NCBI GenBank assembly: GCA_903919975.1
Contig: CAIXKE010000014.1
Coordinates: forward strand, 164,217-228,216
Length of the DNA: 64,000 nucleotides
Direction: 5' to 3'
Source of the DNA: Akkermansiaceae bacterium
GTDB taxonomy: Bacteria > Verrucomicrobiota > Verrucomicrobiia > Verrucomicrobiales > Akkermansiaceae
This document shows positions 46,555 to 54,821 of this stretch, piece by piece; the first letter of the stretch is position 1; every line of letters begins with the position of its first letter. The position numbers and the translations under genes were made by a program. A model generated the notes under the pieces. That model was not told where the DNA came from. It saw nothing but the letters and a program-made list of their open reading frames with translations, and did no database searches.

Positions 46555-46673
46555 TTCCGTCCTATCCTCATTTATTCTGGAGGACCTTCCATCAGTGGAG
46601 GCCTTGCGAACTATCCATGAATCCATCAGATGCCACTGCCAGTCCGATACATGATCCGATATGTCTCGCCCCG
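46530..46673 (+). repeat. 144-bp direct repeat, right copy
   Basis: Partner of 45266-45409. It contains CATCCGCATGGCAGTGGAAT at its left end and ATATGTCTCGCCCCG at its right end in both copies. The 1.26 kb between the copies (XRE gene and hypothetical gene) could be lost or moved by recombination. Confidence 0.75.
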
Positions 46674-47157
46674 AACCCGTGCTCTCACACTGGAGGAGTC
46701 CGGCATCCGCAGGGTCGCGTATGGGCTAAAGATCCCCACCCCCGAAGCTATCCAGGCAGCCGCGCCGGGCATGGCTGAACTTCTGGATGAAGGACCTTGT
46801 TGGCTCATTCCGATTCCTTCTTCATCCGGCAGCACCGAGGCGAATCTCGCGCTTTGCCATGCTATCCAGAAGTTCCAACCGGCGGCTAGAATCGTGATCG
46901 GTATTCGTCGTAGTCATCCGGTGGATTCCTCATGCCTCCGCCGCCGCAGTGGGTTGATGGGACTGACCTTGAAACAACACGCGTTTCAACGCTGCTGCCG
47001 TCCATTACTCCGGCTGCCGGTCTGGTTCGTGGACAACGTGGTCACTACCGGAACGACCCTCAAAGCGGCGCATCATGCCTTCGGCACTGGATACGGACTT
47101 GTTTATGCCGACGCATCTTCATGTGCCTTGCTCCGACACCCGATTCAGAATCATTGA
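46630..47157 (+). CDS. Phosphoribosyltransferase-family protein
   Basis: 175 residues. The PRPP-binding motif VWFVDNVVTTGTTLKAAHHA (~135-154) has the two acidic/aliphatic and TTG(T/A)T features of type I phosphoribosyltransferases. LIPIPSSSGSTEANLAL (~58-74) is the PP-binding side. It lacks the flexible-loop elements of a biosynthetic enzyme and is closer to ComF-like or orphan PRTases of mobile elements. The start codon lies in the right direct repeat. Followed by a strong terminator. Confidence 0.75.
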   Translation: MPLPVRYMIRYVSPRTRALTLEESGIRRVAYGLKIPTPEAIQAAAPGMAELLDEGPCWLIPIPSSSGSTEANLALCHAIQKFQPAARIVIGIRRSHPVDSSCLRRRSGLMGLTLKQHAFQRCCRPLLRLPVWFVDNVVTTGTTLKAAHHAFGTGYGLVYADASSCALLRHPIQNH

Positions 47158-47237
47158 GGCGACATAATATCTGAGTAAAAAATCTGGATACCATCGCCAA
47201 CGCCGTCGGTTAAATTCCTCAACAAGGCAAATGCTTC

Positions 47238-47266
47238 ATGCCTCACCCCGCAACGGGGTGAGGCAT
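47238..47266 (+). terminator. Intrinsic terminator-like hairpin
   Basis: A 13-bp perfect stem (ATGCCTCACCCCG/CGGGGTGAGGCAT) with a CAA loop, 81 bp after the PRTase stop. The T tract is short (TTCC), so termination may be partial. Confidence 0.6.
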
Positions 47267-47563
47267 TTCCTTGTACCGAATTAGCCGGACTCTTATTCTC
47301 CGCCCACCGAACGCGGGCGCGTGTCCTCGTTCCTCTTCGATCCACTCCACTGCGTTCGTTCCTCTCTCCGTTCCGTTTCTCTTCGTTGCACTGCGGCACG
47401 CCACCGCTTATCGCCCGACAGCCAGCCATGGCTGACATCCGGCCGGCGTCATTCGTTCCTCATTCCCCCCGCCGAATGCCAGCCGGTCTTTTTTCTCTTT
47501 TCATACGCCCACGCCCCGGACGCTTTCACGTCCGCGCCTTTGAGGGCGGATTGATTAGTTGCA
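47267..47563. other. C/T-rich spacer, no gene seen
   Basis: Low-complexity pyrimidine-rich stretch (CTCTTCG, TTCCTC repeats). Open frames in it (for example 47321-47554) are Ser/Arg/Pro-rich and have no protein character. It could be a leader for the next gene, whose ATG is at 47564. Confidence 0.4.
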
Positions 47564-48058
47564 ATGCAACCAATACCCATCGTCCTAGGCCACCGATACA
47601 CAATCTACACCGTTGCCACCTCGGCACTCACCACGCGCACCGAAATCGCAGTGATGAGTTTGATTGAGAACAAGGAGTTCAAAGCGGATTCCCCGGGTTC
47701 AATGCGTGGACGGCACCGGATCGGAACCTACAAACAGTCAGGTAAGCGGAAATCCTACTATCTGGATCTCCATCTGACAGGCACGCTCGTGATTCCTGGA
47801 TGGAATCTCGGCATTCTCTGCGATCACGAGAAATACCATTCGTTCGTCATGTCTGCGACGATGAATCTCGCGGGCACTCCGGAAGCAATCCGGGAAATGG
47901 TGGACAGGAACATCAATCCGAATTTCTCGGAGCATGACCGCATTGTCGCCTACCCGGAACCATTGGACGTGCTGAACACGAGGTCCGGAATCCTCGTCTA
48001 TCCGGAAGCCCGCACCAATCACGCGGTGATTCAACAGATGCAGGAGACCCAAGCCTGA
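47564..48058 (+). CDS. Hypothetical protein
   Basis: 164 residues, ATG 47564. No family recognised. Two basic stretches (SMRGRHRIGTYKQSGKRKSY) flank a beta-like region (YLDLHLTGTLVIPGWNLGIL). A third part is mostly charged helix, with SEHDRIVAYPEPLDVL. Possible nucleic-acid-binding protein from the basic surface. First gene of a small-gene run (47.5-49.4 kb) whose members do not have known functions. Confidence 0.6.
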   Translation: MQPIPIVLGHRYTIYTVATSALTTRTEIAVMSLIENKEFKADSPGSMRGRHRIGTYKQSGKRKSYYLDLHLTGTLVIPGWNLGILCDHEKYHSFVMSATMNLAGTPEAIREMVDRNINPNFSEHDRIVAYPEPLDVLNTRSGILVYPEARTNHAVIQQMQETQA

Positions 48059-48063
48059 AAATT

Positions 48064-48411
48064 ATGGCAATGGAAATCTCACATGCTCCCGAAGCGTGGC
48101 AAAATGTCCGACGACGCCTCTCGCTGAAAAAATGGATTGGCCCCATGCGTCACGCGTTGCAAAACGACGACCATGCGAAATAGCAGCGTGATCCGATAGA
48201 CACACGCAGCGAACAGGAAGTTCTTTCGACCAACTATTCAGGCCTGAGCCATCAAGCTCTCGCTGAGGAAATCATGCGAAGGATTGAAGACCACCGCACA
48301 TGCAGCAACAACGGCCGTAATTTTTTTCTGGATCGGACCGGCTGGAACACCTGCCCGTGTTCGTATCTTAGCCCAATCGAAGAACGTCATCTTCCTTACT
48401 GGGTCGATTAG
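48064..48411 (+). pseudogene. Small protein gene with in-frame amber codon
   Basis: The ATG at 48064 reads 39 residues (MAMEISHAPEAWQNVRRRLS...) to TAG 48181-48183. The same frame stays open to 48411 and reads GLSHQALAEEIMRRIEDHRT then TGWNTCPCSYLSP. The two halves look like one small protein (115 residues) with a nonsense mutation, or like two short genes with the second starting at ATG 48274. No family recognised. Confidence 0.35.
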
Positions 48412-48579
48412 TTGACTTCCCAATCTCCATCCGGCTCACAGGCCAGATACCGGAGAGGCGGCGTAAGTGCGGCCCCACAAAATGCCAGCCAGCCGTCCAT
48501 AGCAGCTTCTCCCGGAACTTTCTTCCGAAGGTTCTCGGGAGGGGCGAACTTTTCCAAAAAAATACAAAAACACACTATT

Positions 48580-49047
48580 ATGCGATTCGTCGTCCAAGCA
48601 TTCAAAACAAAATACGTCGAAGAATCACAAGGCCTAACATTTGAAGGGGCTGACACTCCCGAGAGAATCCATGAGTTTTACAAGAAACATGTGGAAACCG
48701 ATCGCGGTTATGAACCCGAGAAAGAGCATGTTGTCGTGATTTGTCTAAACACCCGCATGAATGTCACGGGATGGCACATGGTATCAATAGGATCACTGTC
48801 CGAATGCACCTGCCACCCACGCGAGATCTTTCGTCCGGTTATCGTTAGGTGCTCCTTTTCTTTCGTGTTAGCCCACAACCACCCATCGGGTGATCCGAGC
48901 CCAAGCCAAGCCGATGAACGGGTCACCCGTCGAATTCGTGAAGCGTCCGAGTTGCTCAGGATCAATTTCTCGGACCATGTGATCATCGGCTCTCCGGCAC
49001 CGGGAAGGACTCCCTATTTTTCCTTTCGGGAAGCGGGATTCATTTAG
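48580..49047 (+). CDS. RadC/JAB (MPN+) domain protein
   Basis: 155 residues from ATG 48580; the longer frame from 48412 starts in non-coding-like sequence. The JAMM-type motif FVLAHNHPSGDPSPSQADER (H-x-H with the Asp 8 residues on, ~100-119) is intact, so metal binding is expected. RadC-like proteins on islands and plasmids are annotated as DNA-repair proteins, but their activity is not proved. Length and motif match the short phage/plasmid type rather than chromosomal RadC (~225 residues), as the N-terminal HhH is missing. Confidence 0.8.
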   Translation: MRFVVQAFKTKYVEESQGLTFEGADTPERIHEFYKKHVETDRGYEPEKEHVVVICLNTRMNVTGWHMVSIGSLSECTCHPREIFRPVIVRCSFSFVLAHNHPSGDPSPSQADERVTRRIREASELLRINFSDHVIIGSPAPGRTPYFSFREAGFI

Positions 49048-49141
49048 TGAAAGCCCGGATGCACCGGGATGCCGCCAAAGCAGAACCGCCGGACCTCCCG
49101 TTTGCACGCGTGGTCCTGACAAAGGAAAACCGGGATTTGAA

Positions 49142-49378
49142 ATGAAAGCTAACCTACTCACTTGTATCACCACCGACCGCAACGGCAACCCAGTCACCTA
49201 CGGAGCAGACCGCCATGGATCATGGCTCGAATTCCCGGACAAACGCGACCGTACGGCCCTCTATGGCAACAGCCGGACTAACCGGGAACGGATGCGTCGC
49301 GAAATCTCTGAGCGCGGAATCAAGATTCCCGCCAAACATTCTAATTTCTTCGCGGAGCCCATGGAACTCGCCGCATGA
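49142..49378 (+). CDS. Small hypothetical protein
   Basis: 78 residues, ATG 49142. Sequence of beta-like start (LLTCITTDRNGNPVTYGADR) followed by basic helices (RTNRERMRREISERGIKIPA). No family. It precedes the DUF3150 gene by 70 bp in the same direction and may belong to that transcript. Confidence 0.55.
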   Translation: MKANLLTCITTDRNGNPVTYGADRHGSWLEFPDKRDRTALYGNSRTNRERMRREISERGIKIPAKHSNFFAEPMELAA

Positions 49379-49447
49379 CGCGGCAGTCAAGGAACCATCT
49401 CACCTAACTAATTTTCTTTCTCACCAACCACCCATCCCATCGAATCC

Positions 49448-50464
49448 ATGAATCCCAACACCATCACCAACCCACTTCTCGATGCCGTCTGCCAGCGCGG
49501 CGTACTCATTTCGACTTCGATCCGCTTCTGGCGCGGCTGCAAACGCCTGACCCCGGAGGACCTCGGACTTGATCCTAGCCAGGTTTCCGACCGTTTGATC
49601 CAGCTTGGTCACAAGCGTCTGATCCCACGTGAAGCGCTTTCTGATTTCGCACTCGTCGAATCCCGCGCCCATGCAATGGTCGAGGGTTCGAGCTTTCCTT
49701 TCCTTGGTGGCATCGCCCGTTTCGTTCCCAACCCAAAATTGGGAGAAATTACCCGAAACCTTGGAAAGCTTCAGGAGGAGTTTCAGGAGGCGACGGAACG
49801 CTTCGTCGAAGGCTACAGCCTAATGCGGGACCGTGCCATGATCGAATGGCGCGAAGCAGCCCGGCACATGAACGGAAGTGCGGAACGCCTACTCGCCACC
49901 ATTGAACAATCATTTCCGCCGTCAGGCACAATTACCAAGCGTTTTGCGTTTGACGTTCAGATGTTCCAAATCGCGGCCCCGGAACACATCCGGTTAGAAG
50001 TCACCAATGGCATCACCGAATTCGAAGCCGTTGCCGACCGTCGCCGGATTGCCGAGGAAGCCACACAACGGTTGCAAACCAACTTGGACGGTTTCATCCG
50101 CGACTCTGTGGCTTCTTTAAGACAGGAGACCGCACGACTCGCCGGAGATGTGCTGGCCACCATTGATGAATCTAAAAATGGTGTCCATCAACGCACGCTC
50201 AACCGCCTTGCATCCTTCATCGAGAGTTTCCGCGCACTCAACTTTGCGGGTGACCAACAATTGGAAGGCACGCTCGACAGGTTTCGCCGCGAACTGCTCA
50301 ACCGTAGTGCTGAGGAATACCGGAATGACCCCGGAGCGATGGCCAGCCTAACCGAAGGACTAAACCGCCTTCGTGAAAATGCCGTGGACCTTGTCCGCAG
50401 TGACACACGCGATGTGATCGCACGTTTCGGTCAGACTGGCCGCCGCCTTGCGGCTGTCGGCTGA
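49448..50464 (+). CDS. DUF3150-family protein
   Basis: 338 residues. The N-terminal block ISTSIRFWRGCKRLTPEDLG and GHKRLIPREALSDFALVESR, then FLGGIARFVPNPKLGEI, matches the DUF3150 family, which is found beside AAA+ ATPases on plasmids, phages and islands. The rest is a long helical region with little Gly/Pro (Arg/Glu-rich), probably coiled coils. Function is not known; in other genomes DUF3150 partners a MoxR- or AAA-type ATPase and a VWA protein. Here the AAA+ partner follows three small genes later (51335). Confidence 0.8.
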   Translation: MNPNTITNPLLDAVCQRGVLISTSIRFWRGCKRLTPEDLGLDPSQVSDRLIQLGHKRLIPREALSDFALVESRAHAMVEGSSFPFLGGIARFVPNPKLGEITRNLGKLQEEFQEATERFVEGYSLMRDRAMIEWREAARHMNGSAERLLATIEQSFPPSGTITKRFAFDVQMFQIAAPEHIRLEVTNGITEFEAVADRRRIAEEATQRLQTNLDGFIRDSVASLRQETARLAGDVLATIDESKNGVHQRTLNRLASFIESFRALNFAGDQQLEGTLDRFRRELLNRSAEEYRNDPGAMASLTEGLNRLRENAVDLVRSDTRDVIARFGQTGRRLAAVG

Positions 50465-50503
50465 TACCGCCGTGTCCCTTTTGTAACCATCAAAAAACGA
50501 ACC

Positions 50504-50893
50504 ATGTCACACTTCACCACTATCCAAACTAAGATCAGGGATCTCACCACTCTGGCAGACGCCTGCTCGGAACTCGGGGTCCGTCTCGTCACCAACACAG
50601 ATTGCCGTGGCTATGCAGGAATCACTCGCAAAGCAACGAACGTCATCAAGCTGAAAGGCCCTTACGACATAGCAGTCGAAGCATCCGAAACAAACGACGG
50701 CAACTTCGGCCTGACCACCGACTGGTGGGACGGCCATGTTGCCAAGGAGGTCGGCGAAGAATACGGCCGACTACTTCAATCTTACGGGGTGCATAAAACG
50801 ATGAGGGAAGCCCGCTTACGGGGACTTCGTACAACCCGCAAGGTCGAAGCCGATGGCTCGATTCTGCTCACGCTGGAAGGAGGGAAGCTGTGA
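50504..50893 (+). CDS. DUF1257-family protein
   Basis: 129 residues. MSHFTTIQTKIRDLTTLADA at the N-terminus and a second block RGYAGITRKATNVIKLKGPY plus TDWWDGHVAKEVG are the DUF1257 (Ycf35-like) signature. The family is known from cyanobacteria, plastids and phages, where it is found with DUF2997 and an AAA+ ATPase exactly as here. Function unknown. The stop overlaps the next GTG start by four bases. Confidence 0.85.
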   Translation: MSHFTTIQTKIRDLTTLADACSELGVRLVTNTDCRGYAGITRKATNVIKLKGPYDIAVEASETNDGNFGLTTDWWDGHVAKEVGEEYGRLLQSYGVHKTMREARLRGLRTTRKVEADGSILLTLEGGKL

Positions 50894-51096
50894 GCCGCAA
50901 AATTCAAGTCCGCATTACCCCGACCGGCGAAATCACCGTGGAAGCACAGGGTTTCAAGGGGAAGGGCTGCGAGGCAGCCACCAAGGCGATTGAAGATGCT
51001 CTTGGCAAGGCTGGCACCCGCACTCGCAAACCGGATTTCTGGCGGCAGTCGAATGCCTCAAGAAACCAACAACGTCTCGGAGGAGGGGAGGAATGA
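50890..51096 (+). CDS. DUF2997-family protein
   Basis: 68 residues, GTG start inside the DUF1257 stop (GTGA). KIQVRITPTGEITVEAQGFK and GKGCEAATKAIEDALG are the DUF2997 pattern, with the tail rich in Arg/Gln. It is nearly always paired with DUF1257. The role is unknown. The next start overlaps its stop by ATGA. Confidence 0.8.
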   Translation: MSRKIQVRITPTGEITVEAQGFKGKGCEAATKAIEDALGKAGTRTRKPDFWRQSNASRNQQRLGGGEE

Positions 51097-51338
51097 AATC
51101 GACCCTCCGCTTCCAGGCCGACGGAGGAACCATCGAATGCCTCTACACTGAGGCCATCGACCTCCAATTGCTAGGCCCCCTCCGGATCACCCGCGCCACC
51201 GACATTCGCTTCAACGACCCAACCCAGCAATGGCAGGTCCACGATGCCGTCACGGACCGGGTTCTTTTTTCAAATTCATCCCGCAGCGAATGCCTCGCCT
51301 GGGAAAACCAAAATCTTCAACCACGCTCAAAATCATGA
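51093..51338 (+). CDS. Small protein in the DUF1257-AAA operon
   Basis: 81 residues, ATG overlapping the DUF2997 stop, stop overlapping the AAA+ start at 51335. LRFQADGGTIECLYTEAIDL suggests a small beta-rich domain. No family known to me. The back-to-back 4-bp overlaps say that these four products are made in fixed proportion. Confidence 0.65.
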   Translation: MKSTLRFQADGGTIECLYTEAIDLQLLGPLRITRATDIRFNDPTQQWQVHDAVTDRVLFSNSSRSECLAWENQNLQPRSKS

Positions 51339-52855
51339 ATCTTATCACCTACCTACAAGCCGGATACCCCGGCCTCGCCGTCATCACTTCGGAAGAAGCC
51401 CGCGCCGAAACCGAAATCGCTGTCGTTTGTAATTCTCTCAACCGACAGCTCCATGCATGGTCATCAACCGAGGGATTGGTAGATTTGGCCGAGGGCCGCA
51501 TCACCCAGTGCGCCGACCCATTGGATGCGTTGCAGATCATCGACGATGTGTTCGCGAAGAGGGAACCGCAGGCCGTAGTGCTGATGCGCGACCTGCAACT
51601 CCACCTGGAACAAACCGATCCGATGCTAACCCGCCGGATTAAGGACATCCTACGCATTGCGAAAACCAATGGCCACGCACTCATCCTACTGGGCTGCCGC
51701 CTCAATCTCCCGGCAGAGATCGATCACGAGATCACCCGGATCGAATTCGGACTTCCGGATGCATCCGCCATCGCCACAGTAATGGATGGCATCATCAATT
51801 CCGCCGGATTGCCGGACCTTGATCCTGCGATCCGGGAATCGGCATTGGCCAATGCACTGGGGCTTACCACCACCGAAGCCGAAAACGTTTTCGCTTTGTC
51901 CGTCGTTGAAGCCAAAGCCATCGACCCTGCAATCATCGCCCGCGAAAAAGCGTCCGCGTTGAAACGCAATGGCCTAGTAGAAATCGTCAAATCCAATACC
52001 CGATTGGACGATGTCGGAGGCCTTGAAAACCTCAAGGAATGGCTCAAACGACGGGCCGGTGCTTTCGGCCAATCGGCCAAGGCTTACGGACTCCCGGCAC
52101 CCAAAGGGCTGTTGATTGTCGGTATTCCCGGAACCGGGAAGTCCCTAACTGCCAAGGCCACGGCCAGCTCGTTTGGACTGCCGCTGCTGCGGCTCGACAT
52201 GGGTCGCGTGTTCGGTGGCATCGTCGGACAGTCGGAAGCCAACCTCCGGGCTGTCATCCAAACCGCCGAGGCAATCGCGCCTTGTGTCTTGTGGATCGAC
52301 GAAATCGAAAAGGGCTTTTCCGGAAGCAAATCGAGCGGGGGCAGTGACGGAGGAACATCCTCCCGTGTATTCGGATCATTCCTCAGTTGGATGCAGGAAA
52401 AGGAAAAACCCGTTTTCGTTGTCGCCACAGCCAATGACGTTTCCCAACTACCACCGGAATTCCTCCGCAAAGGACGATTCGACGAAATGTTTTTCGTGGA
52501 TTTGCCTGACGTTGCCGAACGATCCCAAATCTGGGACATCGTCATCACCCGTCACGGCCGCCAGACCACCAGCTTTGATACAACGGCACTGGCGAAATCC
52601 GCAGAGCAATTTACCGGAGCAGAAATCGACGCAATCTTCGTCGATGCGCTTTACGACGCCTTTCTTGAAGACGGCCGGGAACCCACTGACCTAGACATGG
52701 TCAATTCCATGACCCGGATGGTGCCGCTCGCCAACCTGATGGACGGACAGATTGCCGCCCTGCGAAATTGGGCCAAAGGCCGCGCACGCTCCGCCGCCGG
52801 AGACAAGCGGACAGGACCAGCACGAAACACCCGCAGGATTAACGGAGTGAACTAA
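51335..52855 (+). CDS. AAA+ ATPase of the DUF1257/DUF2997 cluster
   Basis: 506 residues from ATG 51335; an upstream start (51230) would overlap the small gene. The N-terminal ~210 residues look like the typical regulatory part ([20 protein letters not shown], then [17 protein letters not shown]...). The AAA+ module follows: [18 protein letters not shown] (Walker A, ~262), [17 protein letters not shown] (Walker B, ~318), [16 protein letters not shown] (~385, the Arg of the second region of homology and possible Arg finger). This is the FtsH/CDC48-like class found in phages and plastid genomes with DUF1257/DUF2997. It probably remodels a protein or DNA complex. Confidence 0.85.
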   Translation: MNLITYLQAGYPGLAVITSEEARAETEIAVVCNSLNRQLHAWSSTEGLVDLAEGRITQCADPLDALQIIDDVFAKREPQAVVLMRDLQLHLEQTDPMLTRRIKDILRIAKTNGHALILLGCRLNLPAEIDHEITRIEFGLPDASAIATVMDGIINSAGLPDLDPAIRESALANALGLTTTEAENVFALSVVEAKAIDPAIIAREKASALKRNGLVEIVKSNTRLDDVGGLENLKEWLKRRAGAFGQSAKAYGLPAPKGLLIVGIPGTGKSLTAKATASSFGLPLLRLDMGRVFGGIVGQSEANLRAVIQTAEAIAPCVLWIDEIEKGFSGSKSSGGSDGGTSSRVFGSFLSWMQEKEKPVFVVATANDVSQLPPEFLRKGRFDEMFFVDLPDVAERSQIWDIVITRHGRQTTSFDTTALAKSAEQFTGAEIDAIFVDALYDAFLEDGREPTDLDMVNSMTRMVPLANLMDGQIAALRNWAKGRARSAAGDKRTGPARNTRRINGVN

Positions 52856-52862
52856 CTGGTCT

Positions 52863-52888
52863 GGCCCGGCGGATTTCACCGCCGGGCC
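52863..52888 (+). terminator. GC-rich hairpin after AAA+ gene
   Basis: GGCCCGGCGG/CCGCCGGGCC, 10-bp perfect stem with loop ATTTCA, starting 8 bp after the stop of the AAA+ gene. No T tract follows, so it is a processing/stabiliser stem or a weak terminator before the 52910 peptide gene. Confidence 0.45.
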
Positions 52889-52909
52889 GGGCGGGACCGG
52901 AAGGGAAGC

Positions 52910-53035
52910 ATGAGAGAAGCAGTTATCAACACCTATACCCGTTATGAAGGAGAAGACTACGACCTCGCAATTACCCTGACCGCTCGCGTCCTCTTTTTGG
53001 AGGAATCCTCCGTCCGACAAATCCTTGAAACCTGA
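52910..53035 (+). CDS. Small 41-residue protein, second member of a peptide pair
   Basis: Starts MREAVINTYTRYEGEDY after AAGGGAAG (a good ribosome site), and ends FLEESSVRQILET. It shares the DLAI(S/T)LTAR core and length with the 45162 protein. The two copies are 7.7 kb apart and in different gene contexts, so the family may be a frequent helper in such islands. Confidence 0.5.
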   Translation: MREAVINTYTRYEGEDYDLAITLTARVLFLEESSVRQILET

Positions 53036-53042
53036 CAAACGC

Positions 53043-53219
53043 ATGGACGAAAACGACCAACCACAAATCATGGAAACTGAAGCCGTCATTACGATGATCG
53101 CCGGGGTGATCCACCGGTGGAATTACTTTCCCGGAAGTTGGGAACCATTCACTCCCCAAGCGGGGGATTTGCTCCGAGTCTGGAAAAACCCGGAGAGCAA
53201 GCCGCCAAAACCAAAATAA
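53043..53219 (+). CDS. Small hypothetical protein
   Basis: 58 residues from ATG 53043. METEAVITMIAGVIHRWNYF in the middle reads as a helix, then a Pro-rich tail. Could also start at the internal ATG (METE). Ends 30 bp before a strong terminator, suggesting a real gene at the end of the 49.4-53.2 kb transcript. No known family. Confidence 0.45.
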   Translation: MDENDQPQIMETEAVITMIAGVIHRWNYFPGSWEPFTPQAGDLLRVWKNPESKPPKPK

Positions 53220-53248
53220 TTTGGGTGTGTAAGGCATGGGCATAACAA

Positions 53249-53274
53249 GCCCCGCTCCTGAGTGGGAGCGGGGC
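53249..53274 (+). terminator. Intrinsic terminator
   Basis: GCCCCGCTCC/GGAGCGGGGC (10-bp stem, loop TGAGTG) followed by AAATTTA. Ends the small-gene run after the AAA+ cluster. Confidence 0.6.
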
Positions 53275-53390
53275 AAATTTATGTCTCGACCGCCGTCTCT
53301 CATCCCTGCGTATGGCAAATGTCGCCGCAACAAACTAATCATGCCGCAGCTTCGCCAACGCCTAAAATGTGCATTTCTGAAATAACTCGC

Positions 53391-53768
53391 ATGAATCCAT
53401 CCGACAAAACCCGGCATCTTCTCGCCCTCGCAATCGCCCAGCGCATTCGTAAGAACCCGGAAGAGGCACGGGAAGTAATAAGGATAATCTTGTCCAACAT
53501 CGCAAAACTCTCCGATAAAAAACTCAATACCGAAGGCGATGCAGAATGGCTCACCATCCTCAACACTCAGTCACCTGAGGAGATTGCCGATATTCTCGAG
53601 AACGAATCTGATGAATGCCAGCGACTCCGAAGTAACCTCAGAGGCTACAGCGTGATACCTGATGCGCAGAGACTCACCATCCTGCAAATGGCCAACGGAC
53701 TTTGCTTGGATGACACAGGTCACCCATCGCTTGAAGCAGAGGATCTCGAACAACCGGCAGACAAATAA
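53391..53768 (+). CDS. Hypothetical protein
   Basis: 125 residues from ATG 53391; an in-frame ATG at 53367 is an alternative. The N-terminal helix HLLALAIAQRIRKNPEEARE is followed by a charged helix (IADILENESDECQRLRSNLR) and RGYSVIPDAQRLTILQMANG. Mostly helical. It resembles the N-terminal part of small antitoxin-like regulators, but I cannot name a family. Stands between two terminator-like hairpins. Confidence 0.5.
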   Translation: MNPSDKTRHLLALAIAQRIRKNPEEAREVIRIILSNIAKLSDKKLNTEGDAEWLTILNTQSPEEIADILENESDECQRLRSNLRGYSVIPDAQRLTILQMANGLCLDDTGHPSLEAEDLEQPADK

Positions 53769-53904
53769 AACCGGGTGATTCTCTGAATCGGGTTATTGGA
53801 CGAACATCACACGATTCAGCTGGTGGTGCTTGCGCTCCCACAGCAGATGATCGGTTGTAATGCCTGAATTCACAAAGCAAGTTTACAAATAAATCACGAC
53901 TACC

Positions 53905-54201
53905 ATGGCATACGGATACATAACAATAAAACCACGATTTGAACTTGGCCGGACGGTCGCCACAAAAGGCACGACCCCGCTTTGCGAATACCTTGTTCCC
54001 TTTCTGCACCGCCACCATTGCGGTGACTGGGGTGACTTGGATCCCGATGACAAGGCGGCTAATGAGAAAGCCTTAACGGACGATCTTCGACTTTTTTCCA
54101 AATACCTTCTGGAAGACGGTAATGGAACCACCCATCCCATCTACATTATCACCGAATCGGACCGCAGCCTGACGACCATCATGCTCGCATCCGAATATTG
54201 A
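53905..54201 (+). CDS. Conserved plasmid/island protein of unknown function
   Basis: 98 residues, ATG 53905. The pattern LGRTVATKGTTPLCE ... HHCGDWGDLDPDDKAANEKA ... YIITESDRSLTTIMLASEY recurs in short hypothetical proteins that I have seen in many bacterial genomes, where GDWGDLD and the terminal ITE.DRS.TT.L...EY are conserved. Function unknown. The spacing of acidic residues suggests binding of a metal or nucleic acid partner, but that is a guess. Confidence 0.7.
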   Translation: MAYGYITIKPRFELGRTVATKGTTPLCEYLVPFLHRHHCGDWGDLDPDDKAANEKALTDDLRLFSKYLLEDGNGTTHPIYIITESDRSLTTIMLASEY

Positions 54202-54240
54202 TCGACACCCTCACAAGCTGAACAATCAAGACTCCTGATC

Positions 54241-54606
54241 ATGATCATCGTAAGCACCGTCACGGAAACCTTCTGCGCATGCCCCAATACCTACAGCGGC
54301 AAAACGACGAATGGGGACACCATCTTTGTCCGTTACCGGTGGGGACACCTATCCATTCGGCTTCAAGCCGGGGGGATTGTCGACGACTCCGAAGGATCGA
54401 ACGGAGAATCCGTCTTCGAACTCGACTACGGCGGAAAATTTGACGGGATTCTCGGCTATGAGGAGCTACGGAACTTGACGGAAGAAATCATTCAATGGCC
54501 TAAGGAATGCCATGAAAAAAGCGAACCCCAGATCGCGCCCGAAGAAACCGAGGACTCTCAACCTGTTTCCGGCAACCACATGGACCTTCGAAAAATATTT
54601 CGTTGA
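54241..54606 (+). CDS. Hypothetical protein
   Basis: 121 residues, ATG 54241, 40 bp after the previous gene. Beta-rich first half (IFVRYRWGHLSIRLQAGGIV) and a Glu/Gln/Ser-rich tail. No family recognised. Same codon use and direction as its neighbour, so probably in one transcript. A second possible start is the ATG two codons earlier in the same region only in other frames. Confidence 0.5.
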   Translation: MIIVSTVTETFCACPNTYSGKTTNGDTIFVRYRWGHLSIRLQAGGIVDDSEGSNGESVFELDYGGKFDGILGYEELRNLTEEIIQWPKECHEKSEPQIAPEETEDSQPVSGNHMDLRKIFR

Positions 54607-54762
54607 ACGGTCGATCAAAATGATTTCGAAAATAGTCTTCCACATTTTACGGCGGTAATAATCCCAGCCAAAAAGAATCTCCCCCCTGACCGTGAAGGCA
54701 GGCCCGGAGTGCAGTGGTGCAAGTGCGGCATAATAAAAACGCCAGCCAGTCACTGATAACCA

Positions 54763-54792
54763 CCCTCACGGGCATTCCCGTGCCCGTGAGGG
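54763..54792 (+). promoter_or_regulatory. Hairpin in leader of AAA+ gene
   Basis: CCCTCACGGGC/GCCCGTGAGGG, an 11-bp perfect stem with an 8-base loop, 30 bp upstream of the ATG at 54822. Might be a terminator or an attenuator in the leader; the AT-rich sequence after it is part of the ribosome-binding stretch. Confidence 0.45.
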
Positions 54793-54821
54793 AAACTTTC
54801 CATAACCACACCGATAAAAAA

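Noticed and set aside
47321..47667. Plus-strand open frames in the C/T-rich spacer
   Set aside because: Low complexity Ser/Arg/Pro/His sequence with no start signal and no helix or strand pattern.
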